NCBI RefSeq assembly: GCF_004912275.1
Contig: NZ_STGY01000022.1
Location: forward strand, 1-47,242
Source of the DNA: Glycomyces buryatensis
GTDB lineage: Bacteria; Actinomycetota; Actinomycetes; Mycobacteriales; Micromonosporaceae
Direction: 5' to 3'
Length of the DNA: 47,242 nucleotides
The first letter of the stretch is position 1; each line of letters opens with the position of its first letter. The position numbers were made by a program, and so were the translations under genes. Below, piece by piece: positions 32,924 to 40,933 of the stretch. The notes beneath the pieces are model-generated. The model was given only the letters and a program-made list of their open reading frames with translations. It searched no databases and had not been told where the DNA came from.

Positions 32924-33167
32924 TCAGCCCGTGGACTTCGTCGCGGTGACCACCACGGTGGTGTACCGAGCCGTGAACGTCCCGCCCGCCGCGTCGAAGG
33001 TCCGGCCCGGGGCCGGCTGCGACGATGGCGTCGACCATCTCGGCCGGATAGCTCGGTCGGGTGCGGTCGTAGCGTTCGGGATCGGTACCGAAGGATTCGG
33101 CCGCATCGCGTGCCCGATGGGGTTCCAGGCTGGTGCTTTGCGCCTCTCCAGACGGTATAGTGGACAT
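32924..33167 (-). pseudogene. Internally deleted SAM methyltransferase remnant
   Basis: On the minus strand the frame from ATG 33167 reads into AESFGTDPERYDRTRPSYPA and EMVDAIVAAGPGPD, the well-known N terminus of small class I methyltransferases. It then breaks near 32995-33005, and another frame continues with FDAAGGTFTARYTTVVVTAT and stops at 32924, which is the C terminus of the same kind of protein. The whole SAM-binding core (about 180 codons) is missing and the frame is shifted. The remnant is divergent to a TetR gene that presumably once controlled it. Confidence 0.7.
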
Positions 33168-33181
33168 ACGCCCACGTTGAA

Positions 33182-33195
33182 TGGGCAGGTGCCCA
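33182..33195. promoter_or_regulatory. Candidate TetR operator
   Basis: TGGGCAGGTGCCCA is palindromic (6-bp arms, GG centre) and lies between the TetR gene and the methyltransferase remnant; another GCCCAC half-site occurs just upstream (33171-33176). TATAGT at 33156-33161 may be the -10 box of the TetR gene. Confidence 0.5.
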
Positions 33196-33238
33196 CTTGT
33201 CAATTGTCCCCGGCCCCCATCGGAAGGACCCGTGGTCG

Positions 33239-33844
33239 ATGCCGACCGGAATCGCCATCCATGACGGCCGGGAGCAGCTGTTCGCCGCCGCCGAGCGCAT
33301 CCTCCTGCGCGACGGACCCAGCGCGCTCACCAGCCGCGCCGTCACCGAGGAGGCGGGAGTCTCCAAGGGACTGCTCCACCGGCACTTCGCCGACTTCGAC
33401 GACTTCCTGGCCGAGTTCGTGCTCGCCAGCGTCGGTCGCATGGACGACCAGGTCACCGCCCTGCTCGATTGCGCCGGCACCGGCACGGTGACCGGCAACC
33501 TCACCGACGCACTCATCGCCCTGTTCGACTCGCTCGCTGTGGCGATCGTCCCGCTCGTCACCATCCGCGACGGGTTGCGCGAGCGTCTGCGCGAGACCTG
33601 GCCCGCCGGCGTCCCGGTCCTCACCGAGGGGGCCCAGATGATCGCCGAGTACCTCACGGCCGAACGCGAACTCGGCCGCATTCGGGGTGGCGTGGACGTG
33701 CGGACTCTGGCGGCCACCCTGCTCGGCGGAGTCCACCTGCTCTTCGCCGACCGTCAGGGCCCCGGGCCGGAGCCCTGTGCCGTCGGCGCCGTCGTCAATT
33801 CCGTCGTCGGCGGCGTCCTGTCCGAACCCGGCCAAAGGGGGTGA
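33239..33844 (+). CDS. TetR-family regulator
   Basis: A 201-residue regulator: REQLFAAAERILLRDGPSAL, TSRAVTEEAGVSKGLLHRHF form the HTH, followed by a helical ligand domain. ATG 33239 has GGAAGGA 11 nt upstream. Its divergent partner is now a deleted methyltransferase remnant, so it has lost its likely target; the palindrome between them is the probable operator. Nothing downstream appears linked. Confidence 0.88.
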   Translation: MPTGIAIHDGREQLFAAAERILLRDGPSALTSRAVTEEAGVSKGLLHRHFADFDDFLAEFVLASVGRMDDQVTALLDCAGTGTVTGNLTDALIALFDSLAVAIVPLVTIRDGLRERLRETWPAGVPVLTEGAQMIAEYLTAERELGRIRGGVDVRTLAATLLGGVHLLFADRQGPGPEPCAVGAVVNSVVGGVLSEPGQRG

Positions 33845-33905
33845 CTGGAAGACCTTGCCGCCGTGGGGGAGAGGCCCGATCTCCTTATCTCGGTCCGGCT
33901 CCGGT

Positions 33906-35654
33906 TCATGCCGCTGAAGATGTCGGAACCGGCAGTGGAATCCACATGTGGCGCACGGGTGGTGTCGCCCCATGCCGTTGAATCGGCTCGACCGGCTTGC
34001 CGTCGGTTGCGTAGACTCGGCCAACATGACCGACCTGGACGAATACGGACGCCCCGAACCCCCGGTGAACGGCGACGAGCTCGCCTCCATGCTGGGCTTT
34101 CTGGACTACCAGCGCGCGACCTTCGCGTGGAAGTGCCGGGGCCTGGATGCGGAAGGCTTCAATACGAAGGTGGCCGCGTCGAGCATGACCCTCGGCGGCA
34201 TGATGAAGCACCTGGCCCTGGTCGAGGAGGGCTGGTTCTCCGAGACTCTGCACGGCCGGGAGCGCGGCGCGCCATGGAGCGAGGTCGACTGGAAGGCCGA
34301 CCGCGACTGGGAGTGGCACACGGCGCCGGACGACAGCCCCGAAGAGCTGCTCGCGCAATGGGAACGCAGCCTGGAGATCGCCCGCGCGGGCGTCGCCGAG
34401 GCGCTGGAGGGCGGTGGACTCGACCAGCTCGCCGAGCGCAAGTGGAGCGATGGCCGGGCCCCGAGTCTGCGCTGGATCATCCTTCACATGATCGAGGAGT
34501 ACGCCCGCCACAACGGGCATGCCGACCTCATTCGAGAGGCCGTCGACGGCGAGACCGGGGAGTAACTCGAACTCGACTCCGGTGAGCGTCACGCCGCGAT
34601 AATCCGCGAGTTTCCCCGCTTCCTCTGCCACCTCCTTTCGGACCACGTCCGACAGTGTGCCCCAAGGGTTCACGGTCACGGTGAACCGCTTCCCGGACTT
34701 GCGGGGCCGCCACGTCCCCACGATCTCTCCGCCCGCCAAGACCGCACCGGGACGCCCGAGGACCCGCCACAACTCCTTGGCCCGGGCCTGGTCTGGGACC
34801 AGCGTGTCACGGTCCCGGCCCTGAAGGAACAGGTCGTAGGGGCCGAGCAAGCGCGTCACGGCGACCGATTCACCCGAGCGCAGTGGCGCCACGTCCGCCT
34901 CGAGCGCCCACCGCCGCTCGCCCTCGACCTCCACCTCGACCGCGTCTTGGGGCCAATGCGCCTTGATCTCCTTGACCGGCGCGTCAATGAACTCGGCCGC
35001 TTGTTTGAACGTGGCGGGCCCGAGGAAGTGCAGGTAGTCCCGGACCAGATCGAACCGTTCCTCATACGCCCGCGCCGTGGCGAAGCCGGAGATCGGGGCG
35101 AGTACCGGCGGCGAGGTGCGCTGCCGCAGTTCGAGTCCGGCCCGCACCGCCGCCAGCCGGAACGGCATCTCGTACAAGTGCGTTGCACTGCACGCCCGGC
35201 AGAACCGCAGGTAAGGCTCGGGCATTGCCTCGGCCAATCGCCCCGAGACCTCGCCCTTGACCATCGGTTCGGTCACGAGCCCCCGCATCTCGGCGGCCAC
35301 CGCATCCAGCGCGTCGACGATCCCGATCCCGGCCTCCTTCAACGGCTTCGAGGCGTCGAAGATCCGCTTCGCCGCGTCGGCCTCCGAATAGGGGGCGACA
35401 GCGGCGGCGACCTGGCCGACATCGCCGCGCCGATACAGGTGCGGTGCCCCGCGGACCGTCCACAGCAGGACGAGCTCGTCTTCCCGCAGCGCCGCGGGGT
35501 CAACGCCGCGTACGGCCAGCGCCCACGTGCCGCCGTCGGTCCCGGTGTCCTGCACCCCGAAATCGAGCACCGACGTGTCCGCGAGCGTTCCCGCCTCCCG
35601 ATCCAGTTGCTGGACCCGGACCCGATATCCCAAAACCTGGCGACGATCGATCAT
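33906..35654 (-). CDS. Winged-helix DNA-binding protein (AlkZ/YcaQ-like) with an antisense-overlapping extension
   Basis: Residues 1 to about 362 match the actinobacterial winged helix DNA-binding domain family related to the AlkZ/YcaQ glycosylases: LRVxxL-like start (YRVRVQQLDR), GAPHLYRRGDV, FCRACSATHLYEMPFRLAA, LGPATFKQAAEFI, LLGPYDLFLQGRDR and VLAGGEIVGTWRPRKSGKRF. The family normally ends there, near 34568, but no stop codon is met, and the frame runs on for about 220 codons antisense to the whole DinB gene before stopping at 33906. The extension has no recognisable domain. Either the stop was lost, or a 1-bp frameshift hides an end at 34528. TACGGT ends 6 nt before ATG 35654, so it is probably leaderless. 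Confidence 0.7.
   Translation of the reverse strand: MIDRRQVLGYRVRVQQLDREAGTLADTSVLDFGVQDTGTDGGTWALAVRGVDPAALREDELVLLWTVRGAPHLYRRGDVGQVAAAVAPYSEADAAKRIFDASKPLKEAGIGIVDALDAVAAEMRGLVTEPMVKGEVSGRLAEAMPEPYLRFCRACSATHLYEMPFRLAAVRAGLELRQRTSPPVLAPISGFATARAYEERFDLVRDYLHFLGPATFKQAAEFIDAPVKEIKAHWPQDAVEVEVEGERRWALEADVAPLRSGESVAVTRLLGPYDLFLQGRDRDTLVPDQARAKELWRVLGRPGAVLAGGEIVGTWRPRKSGKRFTVTVNPWGTLSDVVRKEVAEEAGKLADYRGVTLTGVEFELLPGLAVDGLSNEVGMPVVAGVLLDHVKDDPAQTRGPAIAPLALGELVESTALQRLGDARAGDLQAAFPLREQLFGAVVRRRVPLPVAVGLPVDLAPWRAALPAVQSLGEPALLDQGQVLHHAAEGHARRGHLRIEAFRIQAPALPREGRALVVQKAQHGGELVAVHRGFGASVFVQVGHVGRVYATDGKPVEPIQRHGATPPVRHMWIPLPVPTSSAA
34026..34565 (+). CDS. DinB/DUF664 family protein
   Basis: A 179-residue four-helix-bundle protein. 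The metal-type histidines are in GGMMKHLALVEEGWF (His at about residue 61) and HMIEEYARHNGHADLIREAV (C-terminal His triad); RATFAWKCRGLDAEGF near the N terminus is typical of DUF664. Relatives include mycothiol- or bacillithiol-dependent enzymes of actinobacteria and firmicutes, so a thiol-transfer role is possible. TAGACT ends 8 nt before the ATG, suggesting a leaderless message. The gene lies wholly inside the antisense extension of the winged-helix gene. Confidence 0.85.
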   Translation: MTDLDEYGRPEPPVNGDELASMLGFLDYQRATFAWKCRGLDAEGFNTKVAASSMTLGGMMKHLALVEEGWFSETLHGRERGAPWSEVDWKADRDWEWHTAPDDSPEELLAQWERSLEIARAGVAEALEGGGLDQLAERKWSDGRAPSLRWIILHMIEEYARHNGHADLIREAVDGETGE

Positions 35655-35957
35655 GGCGCAACCGTAAACCGAGGGTGCGACAACGCAGCCGGTTTCGGCG
35701 ACTCGCTGGGTCGTATAGGCGTAATGTCCCGGTATCGAACCAGCATCGCAGCCTCCCCGGGGACTCACCCGCACCCTGGGCTACGTCCGGCCGCTCGCGG
35801 CGGCCATGACGCCCATCGTGCCGAACTCGCTGCCGACTTGTGAGACCGTTTGCGGCTCCGGCCCGTCGGGGCGACGGTGGAGGGTAGGGCTGGCCTTACC
35901 CCCGATACGCCTGGTCACAGGCTCGATGTGGCGCTCGGATCGCCATAGTTTTAAGGC
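35655..35957. other. Intergenic stretch without a recognised gene
   Basis: Between two divergent genes. It contains the leaderless -10 boxes TACGGT (minus strand, ending 6 nt before 35654) and TAGTTT (35946-35951, 6 nt before ATG 35958), and a small hairpin GGCCGC/GCGGCC (35789-35805). Short open frames here resemble nothing I know. Confidence 0.5.
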
Positions 35958-36680
35958 ATGAACAAGACATTCAAGCAGGTCGGCATCGACTCGGCCTATC
36001 TCCTCTCCTCGTTCCCCATTGCCCTGGCCGCCTTCATCATTGCCGTCGTCGGCTTCTCCGCCGGGATCGGCACCGCGATCGTCTGGGTCGGCATCCCGAT
36101 CCTCGCGACGGCGCTGCTGGCCCTGCGTGGACTCGCCGCCGGAGGACGGGCGCAGTTGTCGGCGGTTCTGCGTCGCGACATCCAGCCGGTGCGCTACAAG
36201 CGGGCCCCCGCCGGTTCGACCGGGCTCCGCCGCTTCCTGACCGTGGTCACGGACGGCCAGTCCTGGCTGAACCTGCTGTGGGCCATCGTCAACTTCCCGA
36301 TCGCGATCGTCGGGTTCGTGCTGACCGTGTCCTGGTGGTCCGCCACCGTCGCGTCGCTGGCCTGGCCGCTGTACGGCTGGATCATCCGCCGCGCGGTCGG
36401 CTCCGAGGGCGACGGCCTGGAGTACGCCACCGAGTGGCTCGGTTGGGGCGACTCGTACACGGCCATCTCGATCATGACCGTCCTCGGCGGACTGGTCATG
36501 GCGCTCCTGCTGCCGGTGGTCCTGCGGGGCTGCGCGCTCATGCAGGGCGGTCTCGGCCAGGGCCTGCTGGCCTCGTTGGAGTCCCCTGAGGACAACGAGA
36601 CCCGCGTGGATCTGGAACGCCGCGTGACCGATCTCGACACCGAGCTCGCCAGGGCCCGCGAACGCCTCGCGGGCGTCTGA
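35958..36680 (+). CDS. Sensor-domain membrane protein lacking a kinase
   Basis: A 240-residue protein like the N-terminal putative sensor domain of actinobacterial histidine kinases: SSFPIALAAFIIAVVGFSAG (17-36), WVGIPILATALLALRGLAAG (43-62), then two more membrane segments near 105-130 and 165-192. The cytoplasmic end, ETRVDLERRVTDLDTELARA, is the coiled coil that in kinases leads into the dimerisation/His domain, but the protein stops there (RERLAGV). No response regulator is adjacent. Stand-alone sensor domains of this type exist; what they signal to is unknown. The start is leaderless (TAGTTT, 6 nt upstream). Confidence 0.82.
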   Translation: MNKTFKQVGIDSAYLLSSFPIALAAFIIAVVGFSAGIGTAIVWVGIPILATALLALRGLAAGGRAQLSAVLRRDIQPVRYKRAPAGSTGLRRFLTVVTDGQSWLNLLWAIVNFPIAIVGFVLTVSWWSATVASLAWPLYGWIIRRAVGSEGDGLEYATEWLGWGDSYTAISIMTVLGGLVMALLLPVVLRGCALMQGGLGQGLLASLESPEDNETRVDLERRVTDLDTELARARERLAGV

Positions 36681-36698
36681 CGACTAAGCGCACGAAGG

Positions 36699-36724
36699 GG
36701 GTCGCCGCGAAGCCGCGGCGGCCC
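36699..36724. terminator. Hairpin between convergent genes
   Basis: An 11-bp stem (GGGTCGCCGCG with its complement, one G-U pair) with an AAGC loop, between the sensor gene and the LacI gene. Confidence 0.8.
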
Positions 36725-36739
36725 TCTCGACGTCTGTCG

Positions 36740-37789
36740 TCATTGGGAACCGAGCGGGATCTCTCCGCTGCCGCGCTCGATCAAGGTGGTGCCCACGACG
36801 ATGCGTCGGGTGGGGGAGTCGTCGCCGTCGAGCCTGGCGAAGACGCGTTCGGCGGCGATGCGGCCGATGTCTTCGGGGTGTTGGGCGACGACCGTGATGC
36901 CCGGTTCCAGCAGGTCGGCCAGGTCGACGTCGTCGAAGCCGACCAGGGCCGTGTCGAGGGCGCGTCCGCGTTCGCGCAGGGCCCTGATGGCGCCGACCGT
37001 GATGAGGTTCTGGGCGCTGAAGACCGCGGTCGGCGGGTCGGGCGAATCGAGCAGGCGGAGCAGGGCGTCCCGGGCTCCCCGTTCCGAGTGCAGCTCTTCG
37101 ACCACTGTGGCCTCGCCAGTGGGGATCCCCGCCCGCCCCAGGGCCTCGAGGAAACCGCGGCGCCTTTCGCGGGCGGTCTGGATCTCGCGGCGGTCACCCA
37201 GATAGGCCAGGCGGCGGTGGCCGCGGGCCAGGAGGTGGGCGGTGGCGCGGGCCGCGCCCTCGGCATTGTCGCTGACGACCGCGTCCAAATCGATGCCGGA
37301 GGGCTCGCGGTCCACGAACACGATGGGGGTACCACGGCGCACCTCCGGTTCCAGATATGCCTGGCTCGCAGTCGAAGTGGTGAGGATGAGCCCGTCGACG
37401 CGGCGGCGCAGGAACGCGATGACGGCCTCGCGCTCGCGGTTCGGGTCGTCATCGAAGCTGGAGGCGAAGACCGCCACGCCGCGCGGGGCCGCCGCATCCT
37501 CGACGGCCCGATGGACGGCCCCGGCGAAGGGATTGTCCACACTGCTGATGAGCAGGCCGAGGGTTCCGGTGCGTCGGTCGGAACGGCGCAGATTCCCCGC
37601 ATGCACGTCAGGCTGGTAGTCGAGGGCGCGGGCCGCGTCCGTCACCCGCCGGGCCGTCGCGGGGGTGACGCCCGGTTCCCCGTTGATGACGCGGGAGACG
37701 GTCTTGAGGCCGACACCGGCCAGCTTCGCGACCTGCCGCATGGTCGGTCTCGAGCGATAGTTGGGGCCTTGGCCTGACAACGATGTCAC
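36740..37789 (-). CDS. LacI-family sugar repressor
   Basis: A 349-residue repressor. The HTH reads MRQVAKLAGVGLKTVSRVIN (17-36), with the hinge region following, and the effector domain starts TGTLGLLISSVDNPFAGAVH. I chose the GTG at 37789, which follows GGAG at 8 nt and gives the usual short lead before the HTH (RPTMRQVAKLAGV); ATG 37741 would give 333 residues. It is divergent to the frc-like importer, and two matching palindromes (37775-37788, the first overlapping its own start, and 37854-37867) are its likely operators, giving auto- and operon repression lifted by the imported sugar. The deduced sugar is unknown. Confidence 0.9.
   Translation of the reverse strand: MTSLSGQGPNYRSRPTMRQVAKLAGVGLKTVSRVINGEPGVTPATARRVTDAARALDYQPDVHAGNLRRSDRRTGTLGLLISSVDNPFAGAVHRAVEDAAAPRGVAVFASSFDDDPNREREAVIAFLRRRVDGLILTTSTASQAYLEPEVRRGTPIVFVDREPSGIDLDAVVSDNAEGAARATAHLLARGHRRLAYLGDRREIQTARERRRGFLEALGRAGIPTGEATVVEELHSERGARDALLRLLDSPDPPTAVFSAQNLITVGAIRALRERGRALDTALVGFDDVDLADLLEPGITVVAQHPEDIGRIAAERVFARLDGDDSPTRRIVVGTTLIERGSGEIPLGSQ
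37775..37788. promoter_or_regulatory. LacI operator O1
   Basis: TGACAACGATGTCA: 5-bp perfect arms around a CG centre. It covers the first codon region of the lacI gene and differs by one base from the reverse complement of the second site. Confidence 0.75.
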
Positions 37790-37817
37790 GATTTGAACTC
37801 CAATATTGCGAGGGGTC

Positions 37818-37847
37818 TTGACTGTACATGCTCGCATGGCCTAAACC
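37818..37847 (+). promoter_or_regulatory. Promoter of the frcBCA-like operon
   Basis: TTGACT (37818-37823) and TAAACC (37842-37847) with 18 bp between. Operator O2 follows immediately downstream, where a bound repressor would block transcription. Confidence 0.5.
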
Positions 37848-37853
37848 TGTTCG

Positions 37854-37867
37854 TGACACCGTTGTCA
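37854..37867. promoter_or_regulatory. LacI operator O2
   Basis: TGACACCGTTGTCA: perfect 5-bp arms around a central CG. Its centre is 79 bp from that of O1, about 7.5 helical turns. Confidence 0.75.
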
Positions 37868-37908
37868 ACCCGGGCGGCGGTGCCGAACCCCCTAGAGGAG
37901 ATTCAACG

Positions 37909-38988
37909 ATGAATCGCACAGTACGTGGCGCACTCCGCAACAGCCTCGTGACCACCAGCACGCTCGCCTTGGGCGCGTCCCTCGCACTCGCCGGATGCTC
38001 CGACGGCGGCGACTCGGACGACACCGTCGGCGTCTCGCTCATCGTCAAGACCACCACCAACCCGTTCTTCGTCGCCATGCAGGAAGGCGCCGAGGCCGCC
38101 GCCGAGGACACCGGCGTCGAACTCACCATGGCGGCCGGCAAGCAGGACGGCGACGAGGAAACCCAGATCCAGGCCATCGAGAACGCCATGTCCCGCGGCG
38201 ACCAAGGCATCCTTATCACCCCCAACGGACCCGGTGTCGAAGACGCCATGATCCGCGCCCGCGACGCCGGCCTCTACGTCATCGCCCTCGACACCCCGCC
38301 CTCCGACCCCGAATCGGTCGACATCACCTTCGCCACCGACAACTTCCTCGCCGGACAGAAGATCGGCGAATGGACCGCCGCGAAACTCGGCGGCGAAAAG
38401 GCCGTCATCGGCATGCTCAACATCTTCGACGACAAGATCGTCTCGGTCGACGTCCAACGCGACCAGGGCTTCCTTGACGGCATGGGCATCGACACCGCCG
38501 ACGCCGCCGTCATCGGCGACGAATCCGCCACCGGTCAGTACTCCGGTGGCGAATACGAGATCGTCGGCCACGAGGCCACCGAAGGCGCCGAAGAAGGCGG
38601 GCGCACCGGCGCCGAGAACCTGCTCTCGGCCAACCCGGACATCAACGTGCTCTACACGATCAACGAACCCTCCGCATACGGCGGATACGAGGCCTTCGAA
38701 GCCGCCAATGCCACCGAGGGCCTCATCGTCGCCTCCGTCGACGGCGGCTGCGCCGGCATCGACGCCATCACCGGCGGCATCATCGGCGCCACCAGCCAGC
38801 AGTACCCGGTCAAGATGGCCGAACTCGGCGTCGAAGCCATCCACGCACTCGCCACCACCGGCGAAGCCCCCGAGACCACCGAAGGCCTCGACTTCTTCAA
38901 CACCGGCGTCGAACTGGTCACCGACGAACCCCAGGACGGCATCGAATCCATCACCGCCGCGGACGGCGGCGACATCTGCTGGGGCTAA
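37909..38988 (+). CDS. frcB: FrcB-like sugar-binding lipoprotein
   Basis: A 359-residue periplasmic-binding-protein type 1 lipoprotein. The lipobox LALAGC places Cys30 at the membrane anchor. The mature part VSLIVKTTTNPFFVAMQEGA, MAAGKQDGDEETQIQAIENA, GILITPNGPGVEDAMIRARD and FATDNFLAGQKIGEWTAAKL is closest to FrcB, the fructose-binding protein of rhizobia, rather than ribose RbsB. GAGGAG precedes the ATG at 37909. First gene of the importer operon; the PL26 and PL11 genes downstream make rhamnose or another pectin sugar a possible alternative ligand. Confidence 0.9.
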   Translation: MNRTVRGALRNSLVTTSTLALGASLALAGCSDGGDSDDTVGVSLIVKTTTNPFFVAMQEGAEAAAEDTGVELTMAAGKQDGDEETQIQAIENAMSRGDQGILITPNGPGVEDAMIRARDAGLYVIALDTPPSDPESVDITFATDNFLAGQKIGEWTAAKLGGEKAVIGMLNIFDDKIVSVDVQRDQGFLDGMGIDTADAAVIGDESATGQYSGGEYEIVGHEATEGAEEGGRTGAENLLSANPDINVLYTINEPSAYGGYEAFEAANATEGLIVASVDGGCAGIDAITGGIIGATSQQYPVKMAELGVEAIHALATTGEAPETTEGLDFFNTGVELVTDEPQDGIESITAADGGDICWG

Positions 38989-39025
38989 AGCCCATCCCGG
39001 CCGCAACCCCAACAATGGAGAACCC

Positions 39026-40069
39026 GTGAGTCAGAACTCAAAGGAGTCGGTGCCATCCGAGGCACCCGACCTGGCCGAGGAGTTCCTCGACCGGACCACC
39101 CCGCTCAGCGCCATCCGCGGTGTCCTGCACCGCTACCCGGCGCTGAGCCCGGCCATCGTCCTGATCGTCGCCGTCAGCGTCTTCGGCGCCCTCAACGACC
39201 GCGCCCTCGAACCGTCCAACCTGTCCCTGGTCACCCAGCAGGTCGCGGTCGTCGGCACGCTCGCGCTGGCCCAGACCCTCATCATCCTCACCGCCGGCAT
39301 CGACCTGTCCATCGGCGCGGTCATGGTGCTCTCCTCCATGGTGATCGCCCAAGCCACCGTCCAGAACGGACTACCCGCGCTCCTCGGCCTCGGCCTCGGC
39401 CTGGCGGTCGGACTCGGAGCGGGCGCGCTGAACGGCTTCCTGGTCACCAGATTGAAGCTCCCGCCCTTCATCGTCACGCTCGGCATGCTGAACATCTTCC
39501 TCGCGCTCACGCTCCTGTACTCGGGAGGCGCGACCGTGCGCGGCGCCGACATGCCGGACTTCCTGACGATGACCGGCGAGACCTTCCCGGTGGGCGGCGT
39601 CAACATCTCCGTCGGCGTCGTGATGATGCTGGTCCTGTACGTGGCCTTGGCGATGATCCTCCACGGCACCGCATGGGGCCGACACGTCTACGCCTCCGGC
39701 GACGACCCCGAGGCCGCCCGCCTGGCCGGCATCCGGGTCAACCGCGTGCTCATGAGCGTCTACCTCGCGGCCGGCGCCATCCTCGCCGTCGCCGCCTGGA
39801 TCCAGATCGGACGCTCCAACGCGGCCTCGCCGAACACCGGCATCGACCTGAACCTCGACTCCATCACCGCCGTCGTCATCGGCGGCACCAGCCTGTTCGG
39901 CGGGCGAGGCACCGTCTGGGGGACGCTTCTCGGCGCGCTCATCGTCGGCGTCTTCCGCAACGGGCTCGCGCTGGCCGGGCTCGACGTGCTGTGGCAGACC
40001 TTCGCCGTCGGCGTCCTCATCATCGCGGCCGTCTCCATCGACCAGTGGATCAGGAAGGCGCGCAAATGA
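39026..40069 (+). CDS. frcC: FrcC-like sugar ABC permease
   Basis: A 347-residue membrane permease of the ribose/fructose (branched BPD) family with about 10 helices. LAQTLIILTAGIDLSIGAVM is the conserved start of the transmembrane core, RLKLPPFIVTLGMLNI and GRHVYASGDDPEAARLAGIR (the EAA-like loop) are diagnostic, and VIGGTSLFGGRGTVWGTLLG follows. The GTG at 39026 has AATGGAG upstream. Its stop overlaps the ATPase start (ATGA), so both are translated together. Confidence 0.93.
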   Translation: MSQNSKESVPSEAPDLAEEFLDRTTPLSAIRGVLHRYPALSPAIVLIVAVSVFGALNDRALEPSNLSLVTQQVAVVGTLALAQTLIILTAGIDLSIGAVMVLSSMVIAQATVQNGLPALLGLGLGLAVGLGAGALNGFLVTRLKLPPFIVTLGMLNIFLALTLLYSGGATVRGADMPDFLTMTGETFPVGGVNISVGVVMMLVLYVALAMILHGTAWGRHVYASGDDPEAARLAGIRVNRVLMSVYLAAGAILAVAAWIQIGRSNAASPNTGIDLNLDSITAVVIGGTSLFGGRGTVWGTLLGALIVGVFRNGLALAGLDVLWQTFAVGVLIIAAVSIDQWIRKARK

Positions 40070-40839
40070 ACTCGGACACTGCAATGGAACCGGTGCTGGA
40101 AGCTCACAGCCTGGTCAAGACCTTCGGCCGCGTCGTCGGCCTCGACGGGGTGGACCTGGAGCTCTACCCCGGCGAGGTCCTGGCCGTCATCGGCGACAAT
40201 GGCGCCGGCAAATCCACACTGATCAAATGCCTGACGGGCGCCGAGATCCCCGACGAGGGGGAGATCTGGCTCGACGGGGTGCGGATGAACTTCAAGCGCC
40301 CCCAGGACGCTCGCACGCACGGCATCGAGACGGTGTACCAGAACCTCGCCGTCTCGCCCGCGCTCGACGTGGCCGCCAACCTCTTCCTCGGCCGAGAGCT
40401 GCGCAAACCGGGGCCGCTGGGCTCGATCCTGCGCGTGGTCGACACGAAGCGGATGCGCCAGCAGGCCCGGGACGAGCTGGCCGAACTGGGCATCAGCACG
40501 CTCCAGGACGTGACCGTCCCGGTCGAGAACCTCTCGGGCGGGCAGCGGCAGGCCGTCGCGGTGGCGAGGGCGGCCGCCTTCGGATCCAAAGTGGTCGTGC
40601 TGGACGAGCCGACGGCGGCGCTGGGCGTGCGCGAATCGCGTCAGGTGCTGGAGCTGATCCGGAGCCTGCGAGACCGGGGCATCCCGGTCATCCTCATCTC
40701 GCACAATATGCCGCAGGTCTTCGAGGTGGCCGACCGCATCCACATCCAGCGGCTCGGGAAACGGGCGGCCACCATTACGCCGCAAAGCCACTCGATGACC
40801 GACGCCGTGGCGATCATGACCGGGGCCGCCCAGGCATGA
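40066..40839 (+). CDS. frcA: FrcA-like sugar ABC ATPase
   Basis: A 257-residue single ABC domain: Walker A GDNGAGKST (43-51), Q-loop ETVYQNLAVSP, signature LSGGQ (156-160), Walker B VVVLDE (176-181) and H-loop ILISHNM. The single domain, and blocks such as LFLGRELRKPGPLG and ESRQVLELIRSLRDRGIP, fit FrcA and not the double-domain RbsA/XylG type. It overlaps the permease gene by 4 bp; an internal ATG at 40084 is a possible alternative start. It powers the FrcBC importer. Confidence 0.92.
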   Translation: MNSDTAMEPVLEAHSLVKTFGRVVGLDGVDLELYPGEVLAVIGDNGAGKSTLIKCLTGAEIPDEGEIWLDGVRMNFKRPQDARTHGIETVYQNLAVSPALDVAANLFLGRELRKPGPLGSILRVVDTKRMRQQARDELAELGISTLQDVTVPVENLSGGQRQAVAVARAAAFGSKVVVLDEPTAALGVRESRQVLELIRSLRDRGIPVILISHNMPQVFEVADRIHIQRLGKRAATITPQSHSMTDAVAIMTGAAQA

Positions 40840-40864
40840 CCACCCGGCTACGGCCGGGGCCGCT

Positions 40865-40910
40865 ACCGCCGGCGAGGGCCGCCATTGACGGCGGCCCTGC
40901 CGGCGGCGGT
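40865..40910. terminator. Terminator between frcA and the PL26 gene
   Basis: A long hairpin with arms ACCGCCGGC-AGGGCCGCC and the complement, loop ATTGAC-like, one mismatch in about 18 bp. It lies between convergent genes. Confidence 0.8.
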
Positions 40911-40933
40911 CCATTCGATCAACGGGGGGCGCT

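Noticed and set aside
37909..40839. Ribose importer RbsBCA
   Set aside because: The ATPase has a single ABC domain with FrcA-type blocks, whereas RbsA is a double-domain protein.
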